From the NCBI GenBank assembly GCA_973895155.1, contig OZ316893.1, positions 2,728,001 through 2,792,000 of the forward strand: a DNA stretch of 64,000 nt, in the 5' to 3' direction. This DNA is from Marsupella aquatica (lineage: Eukaryota; Marchantiophyta). Numbering within the stretch: position 1 is the stretch's first letter; each line of letters starts with the position of its first letter. Below, piece by piece: positions 9,348-21,399 of the stretch. Below the pieces are notes generated by a model. That model ran no database searches, was not told the origin of the DNA, and saw only the letters and a list, made by a program, of their open reading frames with translations. A program made the translations under genes and the position numbers.

Positions 9348-10823
9348 CCCTGCTAAGTAAAGCTTGCTTCTCTTTCGTTCTCTCGTGCCTCATGCGTTGG
9401 ACAATCTAACAGTAGCAAGAGGCATCACTGAGTTAGGAACTGCAATGATGACGCCATGGAAAAGAGTGTTGAGTGATCCAACATAGAATCATGTCCACTT
9501 CTTCCTTCATGGCAGCAGAAGGTTGAGAAAATTGCCACGATTCCTTTGTCATCAGATCAACTTGCCAAGAGAGATTTAGTTATTATTCAATTGAAACACA
9601 ATTCAGAATGCGGGTGGACAGCGGTTACTCAGGGGTAAAAAACACGGAAGGTGGGCCTCCTACTAATTAAACAGTCTGTTACCTAGGGTAAATAAAACGA
9701 TTATTTTCAAACATTTTTACATCAAGGTTTACCGCATGGCGTCCTCAATTTTACCAAAATCCTGCCACAAACACAAACCATGAAGTAATTTTGTTTTGTA
9801 AACCAATTCATACCTGTTTGGAGTGCGTCATGATGATGTGGCGTGCTGTGGAGTCTCAAATTTGGAAGGGACCTCTAGTGGGGTCCGTAATTATATATTA
9901 AGATTGTTACCCTTGCAATATGTAGCTTACTCTAAGGCTTTACCAGATTTTTTGAGTTTTATCCCTCATTAAGACTTTTATTCCTTTGCTATAAGGGGGG
10001 CCTTTTTTGTTTGCTTTTTGGACTTCTTGAGTAATCTCTTGTTTTTGCTTGTCATTTGGGTCTTCTACCATTGAGATCATATCTCCTTGATTAGCATTTT
10101 TTGTTCTTTGATAGTGTGATAGAGAAATGTTAGGCAATTTTGTCTTCAATCTAGAGTTATGACTCTTACCATTATCGTAAGAAATTATAGTATATGGTAA
10201 ATAGCTTGGTTGTGTGCAACAGTAGCAAAATAGTGATTTTCATAAAGATATTTGTAAGACTTTCTATGATAAAAAATACATGTTTGCTTTTACCAAAATA
10301 AAGTTATAAACCTTAGTAAATTTTGGAAATGATCACGCTAACAAATAATTTCTAGAATATATAAAGGTAAAAAGGTAACATATTCTAGTAACTTCTAGAA
10401 TTTAGTATAATGAATACTAATTTCTTGATTTTTTAGGGTAAAAAGATAAATTCTACTAACTTCTAAAATTACCATAGTAAATAGTTATTTCTAGAACTAC
10501 CATGGTAAAAAGGTAAGTCCTAATAAATTTTTAAAAAATATAATAGTAAATAATATTTTACAGAATTTACCACAATTAAACCTAGAAAGTTTTAGTTAGT
10601 TCTTGTATCTTCTAACATACTCTTGTAAAAGAACCAATGTGGTATGACTCCAACTACAAATAAGTGGTAGGCTTGTTTTCTAGTGGGTCCAATTTTTAAC
10701 ATTTCAAGGTATAAATTTGAGAATAGAGAGTATATATATTGTGTGCATTAGGGTTTGCATTGGATAAATGCTTGAACATTGGTCCTAGACTTAAAGGAAT
10801 GACTATGTCATCGGTTATTATAA
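9348..10823. other. Intergenic DNA, nothing recognised
   Basis: AT-rich unique-looking sequence. From about 10,170 to 10,600 motifs such as TAGTAAATA and GGTAAAAAGGTAA recur irregularly. No gene is visible. Confidence 0.5.
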
Positions 10824-11191
10824 TGTTAGGTTATGTCTCAAGTATAACCTATATACTTCTATAGTACCAACTATACTTTAGTGGACTAGGATAGCACTAG
10901 TCTAAGTTCCAGGTTCACATAGACCATGAGACGGGTATACCCAAGGGGAACACACACTTGTGCTCACACTTAAAGGTTCACTCTTTAGGATAGAGAGTGA
11001 GAGAGTGAGAGGAGGAGCTCTAGGTCGTTGGTTGTGGCGGGTGTAATCATTTCACATTATTGGATTCTGCTCACAACCATGAACGTAGCCCAGACATGGT
11101 AAACCACATACTTTTAATTAGTGTCTGAGTCTATGGATAAATGTTCACACTTGTTGATGTTGTCTCATTCAGTCTAGACCATATCCCAACA
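10824..11191 (+). repeat. Old copia LTR (368 bp)
   Basis: The sequence starts TGTTAGG, ends CCCAACA and is followed by a decayed primer site. The segment GAACGTAGCC...GGTAAACCACATAC matches the U5-side region of the Copia-1 and Copia-2 LTRs (GGACGTAGCC...GGTGAACCACGTAT). No second LTR in the same orientation is present nearby. Confidence 0.7.
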
Positions 11192-11193
11192 AT

Positions 11194-11940
11194 TGGTACA
11201 AGAGCTTGGGGACCAAGACTGAGAAGCGCTTAGGGCTCATGATGACCAATTTGTTGTATTTGGTGCGGGATGTGAGTGTGAATCTTCTTTTGGGCAGTCA
11301 CCATGGAGTGTTGGGCAGAGTAGCTTAAGCTCTTGTCGGTTCCTATGTTATTTAGTTCCCAATTTTGTTGGAGGATTGCAAGCATTTTGAAGGTGGGAAG
11401 AGTTATTTTTGTGTTCGACAATTTTTTTCAATGTGAGCACAATCTGGGTTTGTTTGTTTGTTTTTGTTGTTGATTTAATCTGGGGAGTTACATACGGAAT
11501 GAGGATTAGTTTGCAACAATTAGAAAACACTTTGGTGGTGTGTACGACCAGTAATTTTATTTCAAAGTTTGTTGTTAAGCTTAGGTCTAGCCATAGCTTG
11601 GAGGTCAAAGTGGTGGTCGTAGAATCCAAAATTCATTGTCTTGGGTCGCACATAGGCTTGTTGGAAAGATCTCATTGCGCTCATTTTAACCATATAAATT
11701 ATAGGTCAATTGGAGACTGGACGTCCGAGATACGGGCAGTCAAAGTGAGTTTGACTTTGGCTGCATGGCAAAGCACGGGAAGGGTGACAGGGGGTAGTGG
11801 GGGTGGCAGGGTGCTTCATGTGGTGAGGTGCAAGAAAATAGGCATTGTCCTATTTGTTGCAAGTACCACATGGCATTTTGCCCCCTGCACAGGGCCAAAC
11901 GGCCCCTGTACTTTTATTCCATATATTTTCATTTTCCATT
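11194..11940 (+). mobile_element. Truncated copia leader
   Basis: A mutated primer site, TGGTACAAGAGC, follows the LTR by two bases. The leader then runs to about 11,940, where a block with CAGGGCCAAACGGCCCCTGTA resembles the leader of Copia-2 near 41,668-41,690. Gag and pol are absent. A 177-codon frame here (11,409-11,942) lies wholly in leader sequence and is not considered a gene. Confidence 0.55.
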
Positions 11941-11941
11941 G

Positions 11942-12353
11942 ATTAACATTCACAATGACAAACCCATGATTTACCACTTATTAACATTCACAACGACAAA
12001 CCTATGATTTACCACTCATTAACATTCACAACTCGTGACCAACCCATGATCATTCAATGCACAAGTAGTCAACACAAAGAGATACATGGTTCATCTCAAC
12101 TGAGGCTATGTCCATAGGAATACACAAGAGCTTTATTGCACTCTAAGCCCATCGGCCACACTGAGTCTTTGCAAATACAAGATCTCTCTACTCTAAACTG
12201 GCTCCGTAACAATGACCTTGAGTTCCTACTATCCAAACAAACACGGCTTTGGATATAGTGTGCAACATGACTAACCTAACCAAGTCTGCAACTAAGGTTA
12301 GCCCTAATTACAGTTACAGTTGTAAGTCTAGACCTACGAGTAAATGCTTAGCA
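11942..12353 (-). repeat. Degenerate copia LTR, opposite orientation
   Basis: Read on the - strand it begins TGCTAAGCATTTACTC and carries diverged forms of the Copia-1/2 LTR landmarks: GTTGCACACTATATCC, ATTGTTACGGAGCC, GATGGGCTTAGAGT, AATAAAGCTC and GTTGACTACTTGTGC. At its left edge (11,942-12,030) a 38-bp unit starting ATTAACATTCACAA is repeated about 2.4 times. With the + strand LTR at 10,824 it forms a head-to-head pair, which suggests rearrangement. Confidence 0.65.
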
Positions 12354-13492
12354 AAAGCTATGGGTTAAAAAAAGAACAAAAAACTTATTTTGTGCTATTT
12401 TAGGATTTTAATTACCAAAACTGTTGTGCTATAATTATCTATGTCAACCTAATGCTCCCCAATTTTCTTGGGGCCTCGTATGCTGCCCGTCCTAGTCCCG
12501 AATGCGTTTTGGTAATATTAAACTTTAATCTGCAATCTCTAAAGAAAAAGTTTTGCATGATGCTTGGGCCTCAATGAAAAGTCCCCTGCCCAAAGACATA
12601 GATCGCAACTCCATCTTCAATCATAGCAGCAGATTTTCTCTCAAAGAAGGTTTTCCATTTTTTTGTGACCAATACAATACTAGTGGCAACACATTTGAAC
12701 AAAATGCCCTCTAGATATCCAAGCATAGTACCAGAGCAGACCCAAAGCCATTATGCAAAGGCAATCATTCAAGATTATTCATTTGGTCCATCTACCTGAG
12801 TTGGTTGGGCTCAATCCTAACTTTCCAAAAGTAATAAGTGATACTAGAGCTGACCAGAAAAGCTTGGATTTGGAAGGGAGCTATTTGAGTCCAAAAAGGT
12901 TTCTTGCGGTTCATCTGGGCATGTTGTCAAATGACTAGGTCCATGGGCCCTTCAGTTTTCACCCTTGAAGATTCGGGCCAACTTTCCTTCAAGTTAAGAT
13001 TTTACCTTTTCCACCAAGAGGCAAGCAGGGACAAATCTAAAAAATGCCCTTGCCCATGTGATGGGGCACCCTCGTCCATAAAGTAGAGAAAAAATAGTAA
13101 ACGAAAATTCAGGGAGGGATTCACGATAAAACGAGTTGAAAGATTCGTTGGAATGCAATCCATTTGTGGTGGAGAGCCGCTCCTCAGCTCCTGTGGTGTT
13201 GAATTCCTCGACATAGCGTCCAAGACTTTGTGGTAAAGTGCTTCTGAACACTGTTCCGACACCAGTCCTATCTCTTCCGTCATCCAATCTCTTCCCTCGA
13301 AGCCACAATCTCTCCCCCCTTCGTCTGCTTCCGATCAGTAGCTCACCGTTCGATGTGCGCCGCTTTTGAGCAGCAACTATCACGGCTCACAAAAAGGAGA
13401 GTAGACTGGGGAGAGCCAACCAAATCATCAATCGCTGACGGGATTCCTGCTTTCTCACGCATTCCCAATCTGGCCACACTCGAGAACCATAC
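12354..13492. other. Intergenic DNA, nothing recognised
   Basis: Overlapping frames of 60-130 codons exist between 12,750 and 13,390 on both strands, but none shows a recognisable domain. Confidence 0.45.
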
Positions 13493-13582
13493 AGCTTCTG
13501 TAGCCACAACTCAATTGCAGTCCAGGGCTCTCTCTAGAGCTTCTGTAGCCACAACGCAATTGCAGTCCAGGGCTCTCTCTAG
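13493..13582. repeat. 45-bp tandem duplication
   Basis: Two adjacent copies (13,493-13,537 and 13,538-13,582) start AGCTTCTGTAGCCACAAC and end GGGCTCTCTCTAG. They differ at one base. Confidence 0.9.
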
Positions 13583-13589
13583 AAGTGCA

Positions 13590-14400
13590 CGCTGCATGAG
13601 TGCAAAACGTTGGATAGTTGCTAGGTGCTGTCTTTTCGTTGTTGGCACTTTCTGTAACGGCTGCAATGAACGACGGATATGCAGTGCGCTGAGTGCAAAC
13701 CCTGGATATTTGCAAGGTGCTGTCCTTTCCCCTTTTTGCACTTTTTGTAAGGGCTGCAATGAGCGACAAATATTAAGTGTGCGCACTGCATGAGTGCAAA
13801 CCCTGGATATTTGCAAGGTGCAGGCTTTCCCTTTTTTGCACTTTTTGTAAGGGGCTGCAATATATGAGCCACAAATATTAAGTGCGCACACTGCATGAGT
13901 GAAAACCCTGGATATTTGCACGGTGCATCCTTTCCCTTTTTTGCACTTTTTGTAAGGGGCTGCAATATATGAGCCACAAATATTAAGTGCGCACACTGCA
14001 TGAGTGAAAACCCTGGATATTTGCACCGTGCATCCTTTCCCTTTTTTGCACTTTTTGTAAGGGCTGCAATATATGAGCCACAAATATTAAGTGCGCACAC
14101 TGCATGAGTGCAAACCCTGGATATTTGCACGGTGCATCCTTTCCCTTTTTTGCACTTTTTGTAAGGGGCTGCAATGAGCCACAAATATTAAGTGCGCACA
14201 CTGCATGCGTGCAAACCCTGGATATTTGCAAGGTGCGTCCTTTCCCTTTTTTGCACTTTTTGTAAGGGCTGCAATGAGCGACAAATATTAAGTGTGCACA
14301 CTGCATGAGTGCAAACCCTGGATATTTGCAAGGTGCTGTCCTTTCCCTTTTTTGCACTTTCTGTAAGGGCTGCAACGTGTCACGAATATGTAAGTGCAAA
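13590..14400. repeat. Tandem array, about 103-bp unit, about 8 copies
   Basis: The landmark CCTGGATATTTGCA recurs at 13,701, 13,802, 13,907, 14,012, 14,116, 14,217 and 14,317, with a decayed first unit near 13,600. Spacing alternates between 100-101 and 104-105 bp because some units contain ATATATGAGCC in place of a shorter form. Each unit carries CACTGCATGAGTGCAAACC and CCCTTTTTTGCACTTTTTG. Long - strand frames with repeated KKCKKGKG come from the repeat itself and are not genes. Confidence 0.95.
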
Positions 14401-15301
14401 ACTGTATAAGGGTGTATTCACAGTAGTGTGTAAAGCCCACAATTCCTTCCACTTACAATCAATGATAAGTCCCAGTCATTTTCATGAGGAGTACATTTGT
14501 ACTTATGAGATATCACAGTTAGGGTAGGGACGTAAATTCCGGAAGGCAGTGACAAGGCCACATTGTTTGTACACTCTTATAGAGAAATGCAAATTCCACG
14601 TGTTTGCATTTATGATGTAGTGAAAAAACCTCATTTAGTGCACACTGCAGGGGTTCTCCACAGTAATATGTGGGTGAAGTTTGAGCTACATTAGTGCACT
14701 TTCTTTATTAGTACTATTATATTTGTCCACAAATCGTTCAAGTATAAAAAATCACACATTCGTTTGGATTTATCCACCTCAGGTGTCGGACAAAGTGAAA
14801 GACAAGGATATCTTTCACAAGAATTGGGCACAGATTCACCTCTGTGGGGGCATCCTGCTTCCCCCAAAAATCTCACCCTCTCCCACAAAATAGTCATTTC
14901 TTGCTCATTGCTTTAATTTTTTTGATAGGAACATTATTGACAAATTATTGTAACCTGGACCCACCAGGTTTTGAAAATGAACAGTACATGGCAATTTAAC
15001 TTAGAGATAGGACCACCAGGGTAGTCTCCAAGGCATGTTTTTTTCTGAAGTCATCTAGTATACACGTTCTTTGGTATTTCTCTGTAGCTCTGTACACATT
15101 TTCTGCCTAGGGTTAGAGAAAAGAATTATCACCAGCCATGCATCATGCTCTCGAATGAGTTGTGGAACTTAACCTAGAGTACTACACACTTTCTACTTTC
15201 CCTTGTAAGAAATTCTGGTTCCTGTTCACCAGTTCAGATAAAAGAAAATTGATAACTCACTTTGCATCCTGTTCTTGCGCGGTGTCTCCCAACACTTATC
15301 T
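14401..15301. other. Intergenic DNA, nothing recognised
   Basis: There is no supported gene or transposon. Confidence 0.45.
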
Positions 15302-15367
15302 CGCTAGATTCCAAGACGAAATCTTGCTGGATTCCAAGACGAAATCTTGCTGGATTCCAAGACTAAA
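15302..15367. repeat. 23-bp tandem repeat
   Basis: ATTCCAAGACGAAATCTTGC is repeated with a 23-bp period at 15,308, 15,331 and 15,354; the last copy is partial. Confidence 0.9.
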
Positions 15368-15624
15368 AAGGGTTCATCACTCTTTGAGTGAAATTAGTTA
15401 GGTTTTCTATCTTCCATTCTAGTTTCACACCTAATCATAGACCCATTGCCAAAATCTACCCTCATCCCTAAATATGGAGAGATCTGACAGTCAGAAAAAT
15501 GAATCTAAGATAATGAATTTTCCTAACACAAGGTGCCATGAGCAACAATGGCGAACAAGAAAAAACCTTTAAAGCTACCCTTGTACCCACCCGTCAGAAT
15601 TATTTATACGTTTTGTTGTGCACT

Positions 15625-15750
15625 GAACTGATGAGTGTTTGCGTCATGAGCCACGCGGCTTCTGTGGCTGATTGGGTAGCCCAATGCGAACTGATGAGTG
15701 TATGCGTCTTGAGCCACGAGGCTGATGTGGCTCATTGGTAGAACAACGCG
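15625..15750. repeat. 63-bp tandem duplication
   Basis: Two copies start GAACTGATGAGTGT at 15,625 and 15,688. Both contain GCGTC-TGAGCCACG-GGCT. The second runs into TGGCTCATTGGTAGAAC, which resembles a tRNA A box, but no T-loop partner is seen. Confidence 0.85.
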
Positions 15751-17454
15751 CCTGCAAGAATTTCATGATCGTGTCGTCCTGCCTCCTCAACAGACAGCCT
15801 CCTCAACAGACAGCCCCGAATCTTCCTCAGGCCCCTTAATTTTTAATAAGTTGAATTTTCAGGGCTAGATACCAAAACTACTGTAGGCGACAAGGTCCCA
15901 AGGGTCAGGTGAAGAGACCCGCGAATTGAAGGATGACGAGGTCGATTGCCAAATCTCTGCATGCAATCTGAATGAATTTTAAGGCGCCGGTTTAGTAAGA
16001 TCGCCGGCTTATCGCAACCCCTGCTACCTTGAGTTCTCTTTTGGACTCTCTCGAGCTCTTTTGCTTTTACTCCATTGTGCTCTGTCTGGAACTTTTCAGT
16101 AAAATTGGTCCTTCTTCCACACTTTTGGCCTTAAAAGATTTCACTGAACAACATAAAGCGGTGCCCCCAAAACGAAAAAGCCCCAGTGGGTTTGAGTTCT
16201 CTGTTGCCTCCAAAAGAACAAGGTACAATATTGGGAATCCAGGGCGTTGAAGTTACATTCAGTGGCCAAGATTCACTGAGAGTACAGCAGGTTTATCTGC
16301 TTGCTTAGTGTATAAGTCAAGCTAAATTTCTACACTTTTGGGTCACCTACAGGTAAGTTATTTAAAAGTATTTATTCGAAACGGAAAAGAACACTTTCCT
16401 GTCATAGCTGTGGAAGAGATCACGGCGGCTCCCGGTTGGATCTGCAAACGAGAAGAGACTACTCGCATGGCTTGATGAGCTTGGGCCAGGCCGGGATAGT
16501 GGGTACGCCGGTACGGGGCGGGGGCCTTGCAGGGCGGGGCAGGGCATGATTTTGAGGCTGGTCATTAGCCTTTTTTCCTTTCTGGCATTGGCATGTCAGA
16601 ACTGAGACAAGAGACAAGAGCTGGATTACCTAGAAAGTACACTTCAGGTAAAGTACTTCGAGACCAGAATTACAGTGGTGATTTGAAGACGGCAGCAGTA
16701 TCCATTCCCCGGTCTGTCTGTTAGGCAATCCATCCATCCGTTGCCCTGCATCCCCCTGCACCCTACCCTCCTGCCCTACGTGCGTGCGGGTTCGCTGCCA
16801 TCGATTGCAATCAATGCCGCGAAGGGAAGAACATCAACTTCAACTTATTACTCGTGAGGCAGACGCTGGTGCGGGAGCAGCACCGCACCAGAGTTTCTAT
16901 AAAGGCTGTCAAGCGCGAAGTAATATACCAAGTAACTTGTTGCTCATCGCGGGGTGCACACCACCAGTCCATCCTCATTCTAATCCGAGATTGTTTGATT
17001 GCATGATCTCGAGAGCTGGGCGTGAAATTTTCACTGTCTTCGATGGCTGGCTAGATCCATTGATCAATGATCGTTGGGTAGTCCTTTTGAGCTAGTCAGC
17101 TTTGTAGACTCCTTGATCCAACAGCTGTACCACGAAGAGACGAAGTACTCAGTAGACATGTATGGGAGAGAAGGCCTCGTGGCCTGGATCGATTGATGCC
17201 GGCCAACTAGCTTGTACGTGATAGTACTGTAAGAAATCCCGACCTGAATCGTGGTCTGGAATGAGTTACAGCAGCAGCCAGGTCAACTGACTGTCAATTC
17301 CGTGATTTCGTTTGCTAAGAGACAGCTGGTGGGGGATGGTAGTCTATTACCGATACAGCACCAACTGTGTGTATAACGGAAGTTGTAACTCACTTTAGAA
17401 ACCGATGTAGTGGAGATTTCTCGATCATTGTCATTGCATAGCATGACAAATCGG
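15751..17454. other. Intergenic DNA, possible exon remnants
   Basis: More GC-balanced than the flanks. A frame ending at 16,250 (LKDFTEQHKAVPPKRK) looks faintly coding-like but matches nothing I know. Nothing else is supported. Confidence 0.35.
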
Positions 17455-17486
17455 CCTCCGCAGATTTACAGCAGAATCTGCGGAGG
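17455..17486. other. Perfect 12-bp hairpin
   Basis: CCTCCGCAGATT (17,455-17,466) and AATCTGCGGAGG (17,475-17,486) are exact inverted repeats around the 8-base loop TACAGCAG. Confidence 0.9.
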
Positions 17487-18124
17487 GCGATACAGCAGGA
17501 GGCAGGAGGGCGATTTACAGTAGAAAAGTCCATAGCTCGACTTAGACGTGAGATGCAATGCGAACAGCGCACTACTCTGTGTCTCGTGTCATGAGAGATT
17601 AAGTCCTGTAGACGTGACCTTTGTGAAGATGGTGTGCGCAAGGGGTGACTTCCTTATTCCGGCAGACGGTCTTTGGGTCGCATAGATTGGCACGACATCC
17701 ACTGTTGTTTTTCGCCATGCTGTAAACGCAAAGGGTTGAGACGTTGTCGTCCATGTATTTCATCATCCACCCACATATGGCGGTGTACACGGATGATGAT
17801 GGAAAACATGCTCTTCCCTTGCGTTGATTTGCTTCTTGAGTTGAAATCCAGTACTAGGTGCCGTGCCAAGCTGTGTGCAATCCAAAGACCCTCCTCCGCT
17901 CCGCCGTGTTGGCTTCCAGAGTAATCGACCTTCCCAACTTCATGGATTGAGAGAGTGACGGCAATAGGTTTATATCCATTCCCGTTAGAGTATAGCCATT
18001 TGGTGTTATCGTGTTATTGTGAGAGCGAATCCCTGCAACTACCAGAATGTTACAGCACGTTAGTAGGACGGTGTATCGTACATGTGATTGTTATCTCGTT
18101 TAACTCTTAGTAGCATTAGTTGTT

Positions 18125-19440
18125 CGTCTCTTAAGTGTGATCCGAAGTCTCGTCATGATCTCTGTTGCGATGGTTGAGCTATGAAGCGTCAGGAGACTCT
18201 ACAGACTGCCCAGCGCTAGCTGGAACGTCGAGGAAAGGGGTGGCAATCTCGAATGTTGCTGGAACTTCTTGTAGTTACAGCAGTCTACAGATCGGACAGT
18301 TGTTTACAACTCAGCTGTAAACGTGAAGCCAGTGAACTACTTATTCTCTTCTGTACATATGATTGCTGGAATATAAGTTGGTCTCGGCATATGAGCTTTG
18401 AAACTCGCATTTGGGCAATACTCAAGAGGTGTCACTTGTTCGATTGTTATCTCGCTTACCCACAGCATGATTTGTTCGTCTCATAAGTATAATCCGAATT
18501 CTCGTCATGATCTCGTTTGCCATCGTAGACCTAAGAAGCTTCAGGAGACTCTACAGACAGCCCCAGAGCTAGCTAAAACGTCGAGGAAAGGGATGGCAAT
18601 CGTGAACGTTGCTGTAACTTGTTATAGTTACAGCAGTCTAGACATCGGTACTCTCTACATTTGTCTAGGACTCTGCTGTAAACGTGAAAGCAATGGACTA
18701 TTTATTCTCTTCTGTACATTTTGATTGCTGGAATTCCAGTTGGTCTCGACATATGATCTTTGAAACTGTCACTGTCATTATGCAATACTCAGGGGTGGCA
18801 GTCGTTCTGTTGTTATCTCGCTTACCTACAGCATGATTTGTTCGTCTCTCAAGTATGATCCGAATTCTTGTCATGATCTCGGTTGCCATCCTTGAGCTAA
18901 GAAGCTTCAGCAGACTCTACAGACAGCTCCAGAGCTAGCTAGAACGTCGAGAAAAGGGATGGCAATCTCGAACGTTGCTGTAACTTCTTGTAGTTACAGC
19001 AGTCTAGACATCGGTACTTTTGAAAAGATTTTTACTACATTTGTCTACAACTCTGTTGTAAACGTGAAACCAGTGGACTCTTTATTCATTTATACATGTA
19101 ATTGCTGGACTTCTAGTTGGTCTCGACACATGGTCTTCGAAACTCGCATTGAGGGGTGTCACTTGTTCTGTTGTTATGTCGCTTACTACAGCATAATTTG
19201 TTCGTCTCTTAAGTATGATCCGACTTCTTATCATGTTCTCGGTTGCCATCGTTGAGCTAAGAAGCTTCAGGAGACTGCCCAACAGCTAGCTAGAACGTCG
19301 AGCTAGGAAAGGGATGGCAATCTCGAACGTTGCTGTGACTACAAAAAGTTATAGCAGTCTAGACGTCGGCAATGTACAACAGATATTTTCTACATGTGCC
19401 TACAACTCTGCTGTAAACGTGAAACCGATGGATATTTGTT
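18125..19440. repeat. Tandem array, about 355-bp unit, four copies
   Basis: The landmark GCTAGCT-GAACGTCGAG recurs at 18,215, 18,568, 18,934 and 19,285 (spacings 353, 366 and 351). Units share TAAGTATGATCCGA, GAGCTAAGAAGCTTCAGGAG, GGGATGGCAATCTCGAACG, a hairpin (GCTGTAAC...GTTACAGC), CTGTAAACGTGAA and GTTGGTCTCGACATATG. Copies are substantially diverged and carry indels, so the array is old. No frame is conserved through the units. Confidence 0.9.
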
Positions 19441-21399
19441 CATTTGTACAACCTTCTGTGTACGTGAAGCGAATGTCATTCATTCATTCAATCCTTGAGT
19501 TCTTATTGACTGAAACTAAGTGAAGTACTAGTAATGGGATCTGAAACTATCGACCTGTATTGAGGGTAAGGTTGTCCGGAATAATACTGTCATCCATTAT
19601 TACGTAATGGAGAGGGGTAGGGAATACCAGTTCGAGAGAGGGATGGAGAAGGATTACTGACCAAAGAAGGAGCGTAGTCATTCAATCTTTGTGATCTGGT
19701 ATGCAGATTTCCATGCTGTAAACATGAGATTTTCCGTATTAAGCATGAGAGTCACGTATTTAGGATCACCAAATGATGATATATGTGGCTTGCGAGACAC
19801 TGAAGCATTTTTTTCATGTGTGGAGCTTAATGCAGTGTTTGCAGTGTTGTCAAGCTCGATACGTACAATAACAAAGACTGTTGGACTGCCAGTGCATATA
19901 CTGCAGTCAATGTTGAGTTCCAATTATTTTACAGCAGCTGTTTGGCGTGCAGTGTCATCTCCTTAGCTATTCACACTAACTCTCATCTAATCCTCATCCC
20001 AGATGGGGTACAGTATCTCCCCTGGATGGATTCAAGGCTATCAGATGATTTTGAAATGAAGAGGTTTTTGGCAAGAATCTCCTCACCAGTTTCGTTGATG
20101 ATAACCGTAAACGAGCTACATCCTGTCGCTTCCCATTCCATCAGCGAGTACAGCGTAGCTGCTGTTGTCATCCATCAATAGCTTTGGGTATTGCTTGGTT
20201 TAAGGGAAGAATTGCGCGCACACTTAGTGACAGTTGGTTGAACGTTGCTACCCATTTTAGTAAACTGGACGAGTGTACAGTTATGAAACTTCCCATGAGC
20301 CATATGTTGGAAAATGTCCGCGCCCATACCATTGCTCGTCTGAAACAGCTGATATTCATACGATATCCTGGAGAACTAATTAAGTGTTTGTAACGTGAAT
20401 GTGCGGACACACGAGGGTTCTAGCTAGGTACTCCCCTTTGTATTAGTGGGCCTGTGGATGGCCCAATGTTCTTTTCACAGAGCTATCAATTCGAACCACC
20501 CTGAAGTGGAGGTGTTACAGCTCCACTACAACTGCAAATGCATGAAACCGCATTTTTGAAGTGACAGTGGAGACGCGGCGTGTTTTGGAGTCATGTAACA
20601 AACACAGGAGAATCGCACTAAGTACCATTCCAGCCGGCCCATTCTTCAATGACAGACAGTTCTGCCCAGATCCGTAGCAAGGTTTCCCCCTCGACTCCAA
20701 GGCTCACAAGTCTGGAATTGTAACCGGGGAATTTGTTTGGGCTATAAAATTTTAAGATTTAAAAGGATTTGTCATACCAAACTCTGACTCAACCTGGTCC
20801 CGTCCATGGGTCTGCTACAAACTGTTCAGAAAGAGTCGATGAGCCCAACCAAGTCACCAATTGAATATGCAAGTGCTCTGCGAGTCCACGAGCCTTAAGG
20901 CAGCCATGCACACCTCCGGAGTTGATACCCAATGCATCAATCACTATCTTCGTTGGGTCTGTGATTTTCTTCTGTGTCACGAACACAGCCTGTCTGAGTA
21001 TTGTGGATTACAGATATCTACGGTAGTCATGGACCCACTTGTGTGATGTTCCTTCAAAGCATGGACAACTTTATTGTCGGTTTTGCAATGTCCCTTGAGC
21101 TCCTCAAGCTAGAGTTGCTTGCAGTTTTCTCACACTCCATACGAACAGGACTGATTATTATGCAGCTAGGACTTTCTCACAATGTGAACAACCCTTGATT
21201 GTGCATCCGACCAGGATTGATGATTAACCTGCTAGGACTTTCTCACAACACGAACAAGATCTCATGATTGTGCTGTTTGGAGTTTCGTACATTGCTTACC
21301 AACAGGACTGATGATTGTGTTTTTGTTGCTTTGTGTCAATTTTATATATTGGCTGCAAGAAGAGGTACTTTTCGTACATATGTATTTGAGATTTTCTAT
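19441..21399. other. Gene-poor DNA with weak coding-like frames
   Basis: On the - strand, frames at 20,171-19,983 (SFTVIINETGEEILAKNLF) and 19,923-19,678 have protein-like composition, but I recognise no family and no splice chain joins them convincingly. They could be exons of an unknown gene or relics. Confidence 0.25.

Noticed and set aside
11409-11942. 177-codon frame
   Set aside because: It lies entirely in leader sequence behind an old copia LTR and primer site, lacks a recognisable domain and has no ATG-led conserved start.
14200-14330. Telomere-like AAACCCT in the tandem units
   Set aside because: It occurs once per unit as part of CAAACCCTGG and is never in tandem, so it is coincidental.
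13511-14399. Long - strand frames with repeated YKKCKKGKG, suggesting a repetitive protein
   Set aside because: They follow the about 103-bp DNA repeat, exist in several frames at once and change frame between units; no start, domain or splice context supports a gene.
13590-14400. CRISPR-like array
   Set aside because: There is no constant short repeat with unique spacers; whole units of about 103 bp are repeated, and the DNA is eukaryotic.
15721-15785. tRNA gene starting near TGGCTCATTGGTAGAAC
   Set aside because: The A-box match is good, but no anticodon stem of normal form, T-loop or acceptor pairing follows.
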